A stretch of DNA of 64,000 nucleotides from Streptomyces sp. SAJ15 (GCF_007595705.1 NZ_NISY01000007.1:62001-126000); one strand, 5' to 3'; shown: positions 1 to 9,705, counted from the stretch's first letter. The notes: generated from the letters alone by a model not told the origin. Numbers and translations are program-made.

Positions 1-365
1 TGGGCGCGGGCCTGGGCCGCAAGGGCGGCGTGGTCCGCTGGAAGACCGTCGGCCGCATGGTCGCCGCCTGGGGCCTGACGCTGCCGGCCGCCGGCCTGGT
101 CGGCGCCGCCGCGGCGCTGCTGGCCAAGCAGGGTGACGTCGGCGTCACCGCGGTCGCCGTGCTCGCCGTCGCCGCCTGCACCGCGATCTGGCTGGCCTCC
201 CGCCGCAAGCCGGTGGACCACACCAACGTCAACGACATGGGTGCGGAGGCCGCCGACGCCGGCGAGCCGGTGGGCGTCGTCACCGCCGCGCTGCAGTCGG
301 TCGCCCCGCCGCCGGCCGGCCAGGCCGAGCCCGCGACCCCGGCCCCGGCCCAGGCCGCGGTCTGA
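1..365 (+). CDS. pit: Pit-family low-affinity phosphate transporter, C-terminal part (cut by window edge)
   Basis: The reading frame is open from the first base (codons begin at base 3) and ends at TGA 363-365, so only about the last 120 residues are present. They show a basic loop (GRKGGVVRWKTVGR), two hydrophobic membrane segments and a flexible Ala/Pro-rich tail. This is the pattern I know from the end of Streptomyces inorganic phosphate/cation symporters of the PiT family, which import phosphate across the plasma membrane. A small membrane protein gene follows 38 bp downstream in the same direction. The 5' part lies outside the window, so the family call rests on the C-terminus alone. Confidence 0.75.
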   Translation, partial: GAGLGRKGGVVRWKTVGRMVAAWGLTLPAAGLVGAAAALLAKQGDVGVTAVAVLAVAACTAIWLASRRKPVDHTNVNDMGAEAADAGEPVGVVTAALQSVAPPPAGQAEPATPAPAQAAV

Positions 366-403
366 CCCGGTCCCTCACGGCTTCTAGGTAAGGAATCACT
401 TCG

Positions 404-655
404 ATGCAGATCGACTGGGCGGCCCTCGGCCAGGTCTTCGGCGTCACCCTCGTGATGACCGTCACGATGGTGGGCGTCTTCACCCTCGGCATCCTCGGCA
501 CCTCGGCGCGCAAGGCGCGACCCGAGGGCGCCGACGGCGGGGCGGTCGCCACCTCCGGCGTCGCGTCCGCGCTCGCGCGGACCGGCGGCTACGCCTGCTA
601 CGCACTGTGCGCGGCGGCCGTGGCCTACGGCATCTACCTCATCGTCAGCGGCTGA
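404..655 (+). CDS. small conserved membrane protein downstream of the Pit transporter
   Basis: An 83-residue protein with two hydrophobic segments, roughly residues 9-31 and 57-80, joined by a short charged loop (SARKARPEGAD). AAGGAA lies 8 bases before the ATG. It follows the phosphate transporter gene by 38 bp on the same strand, so the two are probably co-transcribed, and a hairpin follows. I recall small proteins like this beside pit genes in Streptomyces, but no function is established; an accessory or regulatory subunit of the transporter is only an inference. Confidence 0.7.
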   Translation: MQIDWAALGQVFGVTLVMTVTMVGVFTLGILGTSARKARPEGADGGAVATSGVASALARTGGYACYALCAAAVAYGIYLIVSG

Positions 656-678
656 CCCGACCGCCGCGCGCTTCTCCG

Positions 679-704
679 TGCCCCGGGACACACGCCCCGG
701 GGCA
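679..704 (+). terminator. hairpin ending the pit operon
   Basis: A 9-bp perfect stem (TGCCCCGGG paired with CCCGGGGCA) with an 8-base loop begins 23 bp after the stop of the small membrane protein. There is no T-run, as is common for GC-rich actinobacterial terminators. It separates the pit operon from the riboswitch-led cob operon. Confidence 0.5.
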
Positions 705-744
705 CACGCGTATCCGCACCTCCGCGCGCAGGTCAACAGTGAGT

Positions 745-985
745 TGACGGCCGTTCCCGCAGCATGGTGGACTTCCGGGGCCAAACGGCGACAGCAGAGG
801 AAGTCCGGTGAGAATCCGGCGCGGTCCCGCCACTGTCACCGGGGAGCGCTCCCCCTCGAAGGGGTCACGGCTCGACGTCACGGTCCACGGCGTCACAGGG
901 CTGGAAGGCCGGGGGCAGCGCGGATCCGGGAGCCAGGAGACTCTGGTCGCCGGTCACGTCGAGCCAGGGCGCGGACCCTGAGTGA
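745..985 (+). promoter_or_regulatory. cobalamin (B12) riboswitch upstream of cobD
   Basis: The leader contains the diagnostic B12-box core at 799-836 (GGAAGTCCGGTGAGAATCC followed by GCGGTCCCGCCACTGT) and a later conserved AGCCAGGAGACTCTGG at 929-944, which matches the usual AGYCAGGAGACC junction of this riboswitch class. It ends just before a GAGGA ribosome site and the cobD start at 998. By established knowledge of the class it should bind adenosylcobalamin and switch the downstream genes off when B12 is plentiful. The outer limits are approximate because I located the core motifs but did not fold the whole element. Confidence 0.92.
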
Positions 986-997
986 GGACACACACGG

Positions 998-2008
998 ATG
1001 CGTGCCGACCACGCCAGCTACGCGTGCGGCGCCGCCCTCGGCTTCCTCGGCGACCTCGCCGCGGGCGACCCGCGCCGCGGCCACCCGGTGGCCGCCTTCG
1101 GGCGCGCCGCCGCGGCCGCCGAGCGGCTGCTGTGGCGCGACCACCGCGCCCACGGCGCGGCGTACACCGCGCTGTGCGCGGGCGGCGCGGCGGCGGCCGC
1201 GGCGCTGCTCACCCGCACCGTACGGAACGCCACCGGCTCCCGCGGCGCCGAGGTGGCGCTCACCGCCGCCGCCACCTGGGCGGTGCTCGGCGGCACCTCG
1301 CTGCGCCGCGAGGCCGAGACGATCGGGGCGGCGCTCGCCGCCGGGGACCTCGCCGCGGCCCGGGAGCGGCTGCCGCACCTGTGCGGGCGCGACCCGCACG
1401 CGCTGGACGAGCGGCAGATCGCCCGCGCGGTCGTCGAGTCCGTCGCCGAGAACACCTCCGACGCGGTGGTGGGCGCCCTGGTGTGGGGCGCGCTCGGCGG
1501 CGTGCCCGGCCTGGTCGGCTTCCGCGCGGTCAACACCCTCGACGCCATGGTGGGCCACAGATCGCCGCGCTACCGCCGGTTCGGCTGGGCCTCCGCCCGC
1601 CTCGACGACCTCGCCGGCTGGCCCGGCGCACGGCTCACGGCGGCCCTCACCACGGTCGCCGGCCCCGACCCGCGCGGGGCGCGGCGCGCCTGGCGGAGCG
1701 ACGGGGGCGCTCATCCCAGCCCCAACGCGGGCCCGGTGGAGGCGTCGTTCGCGGGGGCGCTCGGCGTGCGGCTGGGGGGCACGCTCGCCTACGGCGGCCG
1801 GGTCGAGCACCGGCCGGTGCTCAATGCCGAGGGGCGGGCGGTGGAGTTCCGCGACATCGCCCGCGCGACCCGACTGTCCGGCCGGGTGGCCGCGCTCGCC
1901 CTGACCGCCTCGATCGCCGGCCGGCTGGCCGGAGCCGCCGCCCGCTCCGCCCTCCGGGGCGCGCGCGCCGGTCGGCGGCCGGCCGTCTCCCGGGGAGGGG
2001 CCGTATGA
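998..2008 (+). CDS. cobD: adenosylcobinamide-phosphate synthase CobD/CbiB
   Basis: 336 residues, usual for CobD/CbiB membrane enzymes, which attach the aminopropanol arm to adenosylcobyric acid. Family signatures are visible: ENTSDAVV near residues 151-158 and NTLDAMVGHRSPRY near 178-191, plus several Ala/Leu-rich membrane segments. GAGGA lies 9 bases before the ATG. It is the first gene after the cobalamin riboswitch, and cobQ follows 67 bp later, which fits a B12-repressed operon of the late pathway. The name is used in the CbiB sense; it is not the Salmonella CobD decarboxylase. Confidence 0.93.
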   Translation: MRADHASYACGAALGFLGDLAAGDPRRGHPVAAFGRAAAAAERLLWRDHRAHGAAYTALCAGGAAAAAALLTRTVRNATGSRGAEVALTAAATWAVLGGTSLRREAETIGAALAAGDLAAARERLPHLCGRDPHALDERQIARAVVESVAENTSDAVVGALVWGALGGVPGLVGFRAVNTLDAMVGHRSPRYRRFGWASARLDDLAGWPGARLTAALTTVAGPDPRGARRAWRSDGGAHPSPNAGPVEASFAGALGVRLGGTLAYGGRVEHRPVLNAEGRAVEFRDIARATRLSGRVAALALTASIAGRLAGAAARSALRGARAGRRPAVSRGGAV

Positions 2009-2075
2009 ACCGCCACGGCGATAGTGGCGACAGCGCGGTGACGGTGCGGCCGGCGGCCGCCGGAAGGAGCCAGGG

Positions 2076-3587
<1,512 letters not shown>

Positions 3588-3771
3588 GCGCCCACAGCGC
3601 ACCACCCGTGGCATCCCCGTCCGCGCGGGGAGACGACGAACACGCCGCCCACGGCAGGGGAGACGGCGAAGTCACCCCCGCAGGCGCGGGGACATCACCG
3701 CCCGTCCGCCTCCCACCGCGCGGGCGCATCACCGCAGCGGAGCGAGAAACACCCGAAGGAGTGATCAACGC
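3588..3771 (+). other. spacer between cobQ and the chelatase gene with repeated GC hairpins
   Basis: No convincing gene. A GTG at 3584 overlapping the cobQ stop opens a 63-codon frame (to 3775), rich in Pro/Ala/Gly and without recognisable domains. The DNA holds two similar hairpin units, CCCCGTCCGCGCGGGGA at 3615-3631 and CCCCGCAGGCGCGGGGA at 3676-3692, exactly 61 bp apart. It also holds related direct repeats GGGGAGACGACGAA and GGGGAGACGGCGAA. The space may be where cobN sits in relatives; cobN is absent from this window. Confidence 0.4.
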
Positions 3772-5910
3772 GTGACGACCACCCCCTATCCGCTCACCGC
3801 GATCGTCGGCATGGCGGATCTACGGCTCGCGTTGCTGCTCAACGCGGTCAGCCCCGCTGTGGGGGGCGTACTCATCCGCGGTGAGAAGGGCACGGCCAAG
3901 AGCACCGCGGTACGCGCGTTGTCCACCGTTCTCCCCGACGTGTCCGTCGTCGACGGGTGCCGGTTCAGCTGCGACCCGGCCGTGCCCGATCCGCAGTGTC
4001 CCGACGGGCCACACGAGGTGGGAGCCGGCGCCACGCGGCCGACCCGGTTGGTCGAGCTGCCCGTAGGCGCCTCCGAGGACCGGGTCGTCGGCGCGCTGGA
4101 CATCGAGCGGGCGCTGTCGGAGGGCGTGAAGGCGTTCGAGCCGGGCCTGTTGGCCGCCGCGCACCGCGGCATCCTCTACGTGGACGAGGTGAACCTGCTC
4201 GCCGACCACCTCGTGGACGTGCTGCTGGACGCCGCAGCCATGGGCTCCTCCTACATCGAGCGGGAAGGCGTCTCCGTACGGCACGCGGCGCGCTTCCTGC
4301 TCGTCGGGACCATGAATCCGGAAGAGGGCGAGCTGCGGCCGCAGTTGCTGGACCGGTTCGGGCTGACGGTCGAGGTGGCCGCCTCGCGGGAGCCCGACGA
4401 GCGGGTCGAGGTGGTGCGGCGCAGACTGGCGTACGACGCCGACCCGGCCGGCTTCGCCGCGCGTTGGGCGGTCGAGGAGGCCGAACTGCGGGAGCGCGTC
4501 GCGGCCGCGCGGGCGCTGCTGCCGGCGGTGCGGCTGGGCGACGGCGCGCTGCGCCAGATCGCGGCCGTGTGCGCCGGGTTCGAGGTGGACGGCATGCGCG
4601 CCGACATCGTGACCGCGCGGACCGCTACCGCGCTGGCCGCGTGGGCCGGGCGCACTGCGGTGACCACCGAGGACGTACGTCAGGCGGCGCTGCTCGCGCT
4701 GCCGCACCGCAGGCGGCGCAACCCCTTCGACGCGCCGGGCCTGGACGAGGACCGGCTGGACGAGATCCTGAGCCGGTTCGAGGGCGTGGAGGACGACGAG
4801 CCGGAGCCGGAGCCCGAGGGCCCGGACCCGGACGGCGACGGTCCCCACGACGATGGCGACGGCGGCCCGGACGACGGCCCCGGCGGCGTGCCCCCGCAGG
4901 ACGGCCCGCTCCCGGAGGGCGCGGCCGACCTGCCGGAGCAGCGACAGGATCCCCCGCGTACGGAGCGGGAGTCCCCCGCCCCGCGGCAGGACGCGCCGGA
5001 GGGCCTCCAGGAGCGTCCGGACGCGCCGGAGGGCAGCTCCGGCGCCGGGGCCGCCGAGCAGCGCGCGGTGGGCGCCGGCGAGCCGTTCACGGCGCGCAAG
5101 CTCGATGTGCCGGGACTGGGCGAGGGGGCGGCCGGGCGGCGCTCGCGGGCGCGGACCGCGCAGGGCCGCACCACCGGCGCGCGCCGCCCGCGGGGCGCGC
5201 TGAGCAGGCTGCACCTGGCGGCCACCGTGCAGGCGGCGGCCCCGCACCAGGCGGCGCGCGGCCGGCGCGGCCCGGGTCTGGTGCTGCGCCGCGACGACCT
5301 GCGGGAGGCCGAACGCGAGGGCCGCGAGGGCAATCTCGTGCTGTTCTGCGTGGACGCCTCCGGGTCGATGGCCGCGCGGAAGCGCATGGGCGCCATCAAG
5401 GGCGCCGTGCTGTCACTGCTGCTCGACGCGTACCAGCGGCGGGACAAGGTCGGACTGATCACCTTCCGCGGCTCGGGCGCCGAACTCGCCCTGCCGCCCA
5501 CCTCCTCGGTCGACGCGGCCGCGGCACGGCTGGAGAAGCTGCCCACCGGTGGCCGCACCCCCCTCTCCGCCGGGCTGCTCAAGGCCCGGGAGACGCTGCG
5601 CGTCGAGCGGCTCCGGGACCCCTCGCGCCGGCCGCTGCTGGTGGTGGTGACCGACGGGCGCGCCACCGGCGGCCCCGAACCGCTGGCCCGCGCGGGCCGC
5701 GCGGCGGCGCTGCTGGCGGCCGACGGGGTGGCGTCGGTGGTCGTCGACTGCGAGTCTGGCCCGGTGCGGCTGGGTCTCGCGGCCTCGCTCGCCCAGGAGC
5801 TGCACGGCACACCGGTGACACTCGACGAGCTCCGCGCGGACAGCGTGACCACGCTGGTGCGCGCGGAACGCACGGCACACACGACACGACTGACACGGAG
5901 GGCCGCGTAA
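3772..5910 (+). CDS. ChlI/ChlD-type fusion, putative cobaltochelatase ATPase subunit
   Basis: 712 residues. The N-terminal AAA+ module has Walker A GEKGTAKST at residues 37-45 and Walker B LYVDEVNLL near 135-143. An acidic, Pro/Gly-rich linker spans about 338-470. The C-terminal von Willebrand A domain has the MIDAS start VDASGSM near 526-532 and a later TDGRATGG. This I-D fusion is the motor part of a metal chelatase that inserts cobalt (or magnesium) into a tetrapyrrole, working with a large CobN/ChlH-type subunit. GAAGGAG lies 11 bases before GTG 3772. Its place inside the B12 operon argues for cobalt. The partner cobN is not in the window. Confidence 0.85.
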   Translation: MTTTPYPLTAIVGMADLRLALLLNAVSPAVGGVLIRGEKGTAKSTAVRALSTVLPDVSVVDGCRFSCDPAVPDPQCPDGPHEVGAGATRPTRLVELPVGASEDRVVGALDIERALSEGVKAFEPGLLAAAHRGILYVDEVNLLADHLVDVLLDAAAMGSSYIEREGVSVRHAARFLLVGTMNPEEGELRPQLLDRFGLTVEVAASREPDERVEVVRRRLAYDADPAGFAARWAVEEAELRERVAAARALLPAVRLGDGALRQIAAVCAGFEVDGMRADIVTARTATALAAWAGRTAVTTEDVRQAALLALPHRRRRNPFDAPGLDEDRLDEILSRFEGVEDDEPEPEPEGPDPDGDGPHDDGDGGPDDGPGGVPPQDGPLPEGAADLPEQRQDPPRTERESPAPRQDAPEGLQERPDAPEGSSGAGAAEQRAVGAGEPFTARKLDVPGLGEGAAGRRSRARTAQGRTTGARRPRGALSRLHLAATVQAAAPHQAARGRRGPGLVLRRDDLREAEREGREGNLVLFCVDASGSMAARKRMGAIKGAVLSLLLDAYQRRDKVGLITFRGSGAELALPPTSSVDAAAARLEKLPTGGRTPLSAGLLKARETLRVERLRDPSRRPLLVVVTDGRATGGPEPLARAGRAAALLAADGVASVVVDCESGPVRLGLAASLAQELHGTPVTLDELRADSVTTLVRAERTAHTTRLTRRAA

Positions 5911-6509
5911 TGCCGCAGGGACAACCGACCGTCGTTCCCGAGGACGGGCTGACCACCCGCCAGCGCCGCAACCGCCCGCTGGTGCTGGTCCACACGGGCA
6001 TCGGCAAGGGCAAGTCGACGGCCGCCTTCGGGCTCGCGCTGCGGGCCTGGAACCAGGGTTGGCCGATCGGGGTGTTCCAGTTCGTGAAGTCCGCCAAGTG
6101 GAAGGTGGGCGAGGAGAACGCGCTGAAGGTGCTCGGCGCCTCCGGCGAGGGCGGCACCGTCGACTGGCACAAGATGGGCGAGGGCTGGTCCTGGATCCAG
6201 CGCGACGGCGAGATGTCCAACGAGGAGAAGGCGCGCGAGGGCTGGGAGCAGGTCAAGCGCTGCCTGGCGGAGGAGACCTACCGGCTGTACGTGCTGGACG
6301 AGTTCGCCTACCCGATGCACTGGGGCTGGGTGGACACCGAGGAGGTGGTGTCGGTGCTGCGCGACCGCCCGGGCACCCAGCACGTCGTGATCACGGGGCG
6401 CAACGCGCCGCAGCCGCTGCTGGACCTCGCCGACCTGGTCACCGACATGTCCAAGGTCAAGCACCCCATGGACGCCGGCCAGAAGGGCCAGCGGGGCATC
6501 GAATGGTGA
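5910..6509 (+). CDS. cobO: cob(I)yrinic acid a,c-diamide adenosyltransferase CobO
   Basis: 199 residues, the usual size for CobO/BtuR (CobA-type) corrinoid adenosyltransferases, which transfer the adenosyl group of ATP to Co(I). The ATP-binding loop HTGIGKGKST is at residues 28-37, followed by AFGLALRAW; YVLDEFAYPM forms the Walker B-like region. The ATG shares its first base with the chelatase stop (TAATG), so translation is probably coupled. The same frame is open far upstream, but that part is antiparallel noise over the chelatase gene. cobB starts 4 bp after the stop. Confidence 0.95.
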   Translation: MPQGQPTVVPEDGLTTRQRRNRPLVLVHTGIGKGKSTAAFGLALRAWNQGWPIGVFQFVKSAKWKVGEENALKVLGASGEGGTVDWHKMGEGWSWIQRDGEMSNEEKAREGWEQVKRCLAEETYRLYVLDEFAYPMHWGWVDTEEVVSVLRDRPGTQHVVITGRNAPQPLLDLADLVTDMSKVKHPMDAGQKGQRGIEW

Positions 6510-6513
6510 TCGT

Positions 6514-7890
6514 GTGAGAAGTGTTCCCCGGCTGGTCATCGCCGCTCCGGCCTCCGGCAGCGGCAAGACCACCGTCGCCACCGGGCTGATGGCCGCCTTC
6601 ACGGCGGCCGGGCTCGCGGTCTCGCCGCACAAGGTGGGGCCGGACTACATCGACCCCGGCTACCACTCGCTGGCCACCGGCCGCCCGGGCCGCAACCTGG
6701 ACGCGTACCTGTGCGGCCCGGAGCGGATCGCCCCGCTGCTGCTGCACGGCGCGGCCGGCTGCGACCTGGCCCTGGTCGAGGGCGTCATGGGGCTGTACGA
6801 CGGGGCGAGCGGGCAGGGCGAACTGGCCTCCACCGCGCACGTGGCGAAGCTGCTGCGGGCGCCGGTGGTGCTGGTCGTCGACGCCTCCTCGCAGTCGCGC
6901 TCGGTGGCGGCGCTGGTGCACGGCTTCGCCTCCTGGGACCCGGAGATCCGGGTCGCCGGCGTCATCCTCAACAAGGTCGGCTCCGACCGGCACGAGGCGC
7001 TGCTGCGCGAGGCGCTGGAGGGCTCGGGCGTGCCGGTCTACGGCGCGCTGCGGCGGGTCGGCGCGGTGGGCACGCCCTCGCGTCACCTGGGCCTGGTCCC
7101 GGTGGCGGAGCGCCGGCCGGACGCGGTCGAGTCGGTGGCGGCGCTGGCGGAGCACGTGCGAGAGGGCTGCGACCTGGAGGGCCTGCTGGCTCTCGCGCGG
7201 ACCGCTCCCCCGCTGCCGGGGGACGCCTGGGACCCGGCGCGTGAGATCGCCGCCATCGCGGGGCCCGTCGCGGGCCGCGCGGGCGCGCGGCCCGTCGTCG
7301 CCGTCGCCGGCGGACCCGCGTTCACCTTCTCGTACGCCGAGCACACCGAGCTGCTGACGGCGGCCGGGGCGGAGGTGGTCGCCTTCGATCCGCTACGGGA
7401 CGAGAAGTTGCCGGAGGGCACCGGCGGCTTGGTCATCGGGGGCGGCTTCCCCGAGGTGTACGCGCCGGAGCTGTCCGCCAACGAGTCGCTGCGCACGGCC
7501 GTGGCGGAGCTGGCCCGCTCGGGCGCTCCGCTCGCCGCCGAGTGCGCCGGCCTGCTCTACCTGGCGCGTTCGCTGGACGGCAAGCCGATGTGCGGGGTGC
7601 TGCCGGCCGAGGCGCGGATGACCGAGCGGCTGACGCTCGGCTACCGGGAGGCGGTCGCGCTCCAGGACAACGCGCTGGCCGCCGCCGGGACCCGGATGCG
7701 GGGGCACGAGTTCCACCGCACCGTCGTGGAACCGGGCGCCGGCCCCTCCCCCGCGTGGGGCGTCGTCCACCCGGACCGACGCGTCGAGGGCTTCGTCCAG
7801 GGCTCGGTGCACGCCTCCTACCTCCATGTCCACTGGGCCGCCACCCCGTCCGCCGCCGCCCGCCTGGCCGCCGCAAGCGCGACGGGATGA
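6514..7890 (+). CDS. cobB: cobyrinate a,c-diamide synthase CobB/CbiA
   Basis: 458 residues, typical length. This ATP- and glutamine-dependent enzyme amidates the a and c side chains of (hydrogeno)cobyrinate. The P-loop APASGSGKTT lies at about residues 10-19, HKVGPDYIDPGYH and LVEGVMGLYDG follow, and the C-terminal amidotransferase nucleophile is in AECAGLLYL (Cys about 344). It starts with GTG 4 bp after cobO and its stop overlaps the next ATG by ATGA. Its size is within the range of the family, so there is no sign of truncation. Confidence 0.95.
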   Translation: MRSVPRLVIAAPASGSGKTTVATGLMAAFTAAGLAVSPHKVGPDYIDPGYHSLATGRPGRNLDAYLCGPERIAPLLLHGAAGCDLALVEGVMGLYDGASGQGELASTAHVAKLLRAPVVLVVDASSQSRSVAALVHGFASWDPEIRVAGVILNKVGSDRHEALLREALEGSGVPVYGALRRVGAVGTPSRHLGLVPVAERRPDAVESVAALAEHVREGCDLEGLLALARTAPPLPGDAWDPAREIAAIAGPVAGRAGARPVVAVAGGPAFTFSYAEHTELLTAAGAEVVAFDPLRDEKLPEGTGGLVIGGGFPEVYAPELSANESLRTAVAELARSGAPLAAECAGLLYLARSLDGKPMCGVLPAEARMTERLTLGYREAVALQDNALAAAGTRMRGHEFHRTVVEPGAGPSPAWGVVHPDRRVEGFVQGSVHASYLHVHWAATPSAAARLAAASATG

Positions 7891-8510
7891 GCGGAACACC
7901 CCGGCCGGCCGCCCCGCCGCACCGCGCGCCGGCCAGCCTGCCGCACCGCACGGTGGCCGGCCCGGCAGGCCGTCCGGGAGACCGACCACGGCACCGCACG
8001 GACGACGACCCCGCGGACCGCCAGGAGGGCCGAGCACGCCACCGCGCGGACGACGACCTCGCTAACCACCTGGAGCACCAACCACCGCACCGCGCGGGCG
8101 ACGACCCCGCCGACCGCTTGGTGGTGGGGGTGGGCGCTCGGCGTGGCGCGCCGTTGTCGGAGGTCCTGGAGCTGATCCGCCGGGCGCTCGCCGAGTCCGG
8201 CCGGTGCCCGTCAGCGGTCACCGCGCTGGCCACCGTGGCGGCCAAGGCCGCCGAGCCGGGCCTCGTCGGCGCCGCGTCCGTCCTCGGGGTGCCCCTGCGG
8301 GTCTACGAGGCGGCCGCGCTCGCGGCCGTCCCCGTGCCCGGCCCGGCCTCCGCCGCCGCGCTCGCGGCCGTCGGCACCCCCAGCGTCGCCGAGGCGGCGG
8401 CCCTGCTCGCGGCCGGTGACGGGGCGCGACTCCTCGTACCGAAGCAGGCGTCGGCGTCCGCGACCTGCGCCGTGGCCCATGGCGCGGCCCCGGCCGGCGA
8501 CCGGCCGTAG
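7887..8510 (+). CDS. cobE: CobE/CbiG C-terminal-domain protein with an unusual repeat-rich N-terminus
   Basis: 207 residues from the ATG that overlaps the cobB stop (ATGA). The last 135 or so residues, from VVGVGARRG, match the CobE/CbiG-C fold: PSAVTALATVAAKA, a Pro/Gly-ending hydrophobic strand and a segment (VAEAAALLAAGDGARL) near the end. This domain takes part in ring-modification steps of corrin synthesis. The first 72 residues are not part of the family: they are His/Arg/Asp-rich and contain copies of a 16-residue repeat (HR[TA]DDDxADR and variants). Starts further upstream would overlap cobB heavily and are unlikely; the real start could instead be an internal GTG at the domain edge. 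Confidence 0.75.
   Translation: MSGTPRPAAPPHRAPASLPHRTVAGPAGRPGDRPRHRTDDDPADRQEGRARHRADDDLANHLEHQPPHRAGDDPADRLVVGVGARRGAPLSEVLELIRRALAESGRCPSAVTALATVAAKAAEPGLVGAASVLGVPLRVYEAAALAAVPVPGPASAAALAAVGTPSVAEAAALLAAGDGARLLVPKQASASATCAVAHGAAPAGDRP
7920..8135 (+). repeat. 48-bp tandem repeat inside the cobE-like gene
   Basis: The motif CACCGCRCGG recurs at 7920, 7944, 7992, 8040 and 8088, that is with spacings of 24, 48, 48 and 48 bp. Because 48 is a multiple of three, the repeat encodes a 16-residue unit with the core HRxDDDxADR. Copies differ by scattered substitutions, so the array is not very recent. It lies wholly in front of the conserved CobE-like domain. Confidence 0.8.
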
Positions 8511-8838
8511 CGTCGCGCCCGCCGGGGCCTCCGCACGCCACCCGCCCCGGCTCCCACCGCGGGCAGCACCCGCAGCGCCGAAGCAGCGGCGCCCCGCACC
8601 CCGACGGCACGCGCCCGAAACGGGCGTCCGTACGCCCAACAGCACGCGCCCGAGCGGGCGTCCACACGCCCGACGGCACGCGACCGAGCGGGCATCCGTG
8701 CCGTGGCCTTTGGTCCGGCCTCGGACAGCGGTCGGCGGTAACGTCGCCCCGCGCCGGGGCGTGTTCACAGTGGTGGGTAACGTCTCCCGGACGACGCCGC
8801 CGGCCGCACGACTCGCACCATCCGCTCAAGGAGCCCCC
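8511..8838 (+). repeat. gene-free spacer before cbiX with three hairpin repeats
   Basis: No supported gene. An imperfect 34-35-bp unit starts at 8605, 8640 and 8674 (CGGCACGCGCCCGA, CAGCACGCGCCCGA, CGGCACGCGACCGA). Each unit contains a small palindrome of the type CGCCCGAGCGGGCG, so the transcript could form a row of hairpins. Downstream, GGTAACGTC occurs twice (near 8738 and 8775). I found no second cobalamin riboswitch core here. The tail carries the AAGGAG ribosome site of cbiX. Confidence 0.6.
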
Positions 8839-9705
8839 GTGACCTCTCCTCCCGCACTGTTGATCGCGGGCCACGGCGACCCGGACGCGTCGCAGAGCGA
8901 GGCGTTCCGTGCGCTCGTGGCCCGCGCGGCCGCCCGGCGGCCCGGGGTCGCCGTGGCGGGCGGGGAGACCGTGCCGGGCGGCCCCTCGCTCGCGGAGGCG
9001 GTCGACGAGTTGGCCGGGCGCGGGGTGACGCGGCTGACCGCGGTGGCGCTGACGCTGCTTCCGGGCGGTCGCGGGACGGCGGAGCTGACGGAGGCGGTGG
9101 CGGCGGAGCTGGCCGACGCGGGGCGGCGGCATCCCGGCCTCTCGGGCGTCCTCGGCCGCCCGCTGGGCCCGCATCCGAGGGTGCTGGACGCGCTGGAGGA
9201 GCGGGTGGTGGAGGCGGCCGGCGGAGGCCCGCGCACGCCGGGCGACCGGGCGGCGACGACCGTGCTGTTGGTGGGCGAGGGCGGCACCGACCCGGCCGGG
9301 AACGCCGAGGTGTGCCGGGCCGCCCGGCTGCTCTGGGAGGGGCGGGGGTTCGCAGGCGTGGAGCCCGCGTTCGTCTCGCTGGCCGCTCCCGACGTGGCCT
9401 CCGGCCTGGACCGCTGTGCGCGGCTCGGCGCCCGCCGTGTGGTCGTCCTGCCGTACGCCCTGTTCGAGGGGGTGGCGACCGGCCGCGCGCGACAGCAGGC
9501 TGAGGGCTGGGCGCTGGCGTACCCGTCGGTGGAGGTGCGGTTCGCGCGCCCCGTCGGCCCGGTGGAGGCGTTGGCGGAGGCCGTGTGGGACCACTACGCG
9601 GAGGTGACGGCGCGACACGACGGGCACGGCGACCATCGGGCCGCCCCCTGCGAGACGCACCGTCGAGACGAGGAACGAGCCAAGGACCATGCCCATGTCC
9701 GCTGA
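8839..9705 (+). CDS. cbiX: sirohydrochlorin chelatase CbiX, two-domain form
   Basis: 288 residues from GTG 8839, which has AAGGAG 8 bases upstream; the frame is open further upstream but without family features. The first CbiX half begins LLIAGHGDPDAS, with the metal-site histidine at residue 12. The second half begins near residue 140 (VLLVGEGGTDPAGN). The family inserts cobalt (or iron) into sirohydrochlorin at the head of the early-cobalt route. The protein ends in a His-containing tail (HDGHGDH and later DHAHVR), a plausible metal-binding stretch. The stop overlaps the start of the next gene by 17 bp. Confidence 0.88.
   Translation: MTSPPALLIAGHGDPDASQSEAFRALVARAAARRPGVAVAGGETVPGGPSLAEAVDELAGRGVTRLTAVALTLLPGGRGTAELTEAVAAELADAGRRHPGLSGVLGRPLGPHPRVLDALEERVVEAAGGGPRTPGDRAATTVLLVGEGGTDPAGNAEVCRAARLLWEGRGFAGVEPAFVSLAAPDVASGLDRCARLGARRVVVLPYALFEGVATGRARQQAEGWALAYPSVEVRFARPVGPVEALAEAVWDHYAEVTARHDGHGDHRAAPCETHRRDEERAKDHAHVR

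Noticed and set aside
3957..5909. Upstream extension of the cobO frame by 650 codons
   Set aside because: It overlaps the chelatase gene in another frame and is low-complexity; cobO begins at ATG 5910 with the family N-terminus.
8700..8838. Possible second cobalamin riboswitch before cbiX
   Set aside because: The GCCACTG box and the AGYCAGGAGACC-type junction are absent; only a repeated GGTAACGTC is present.
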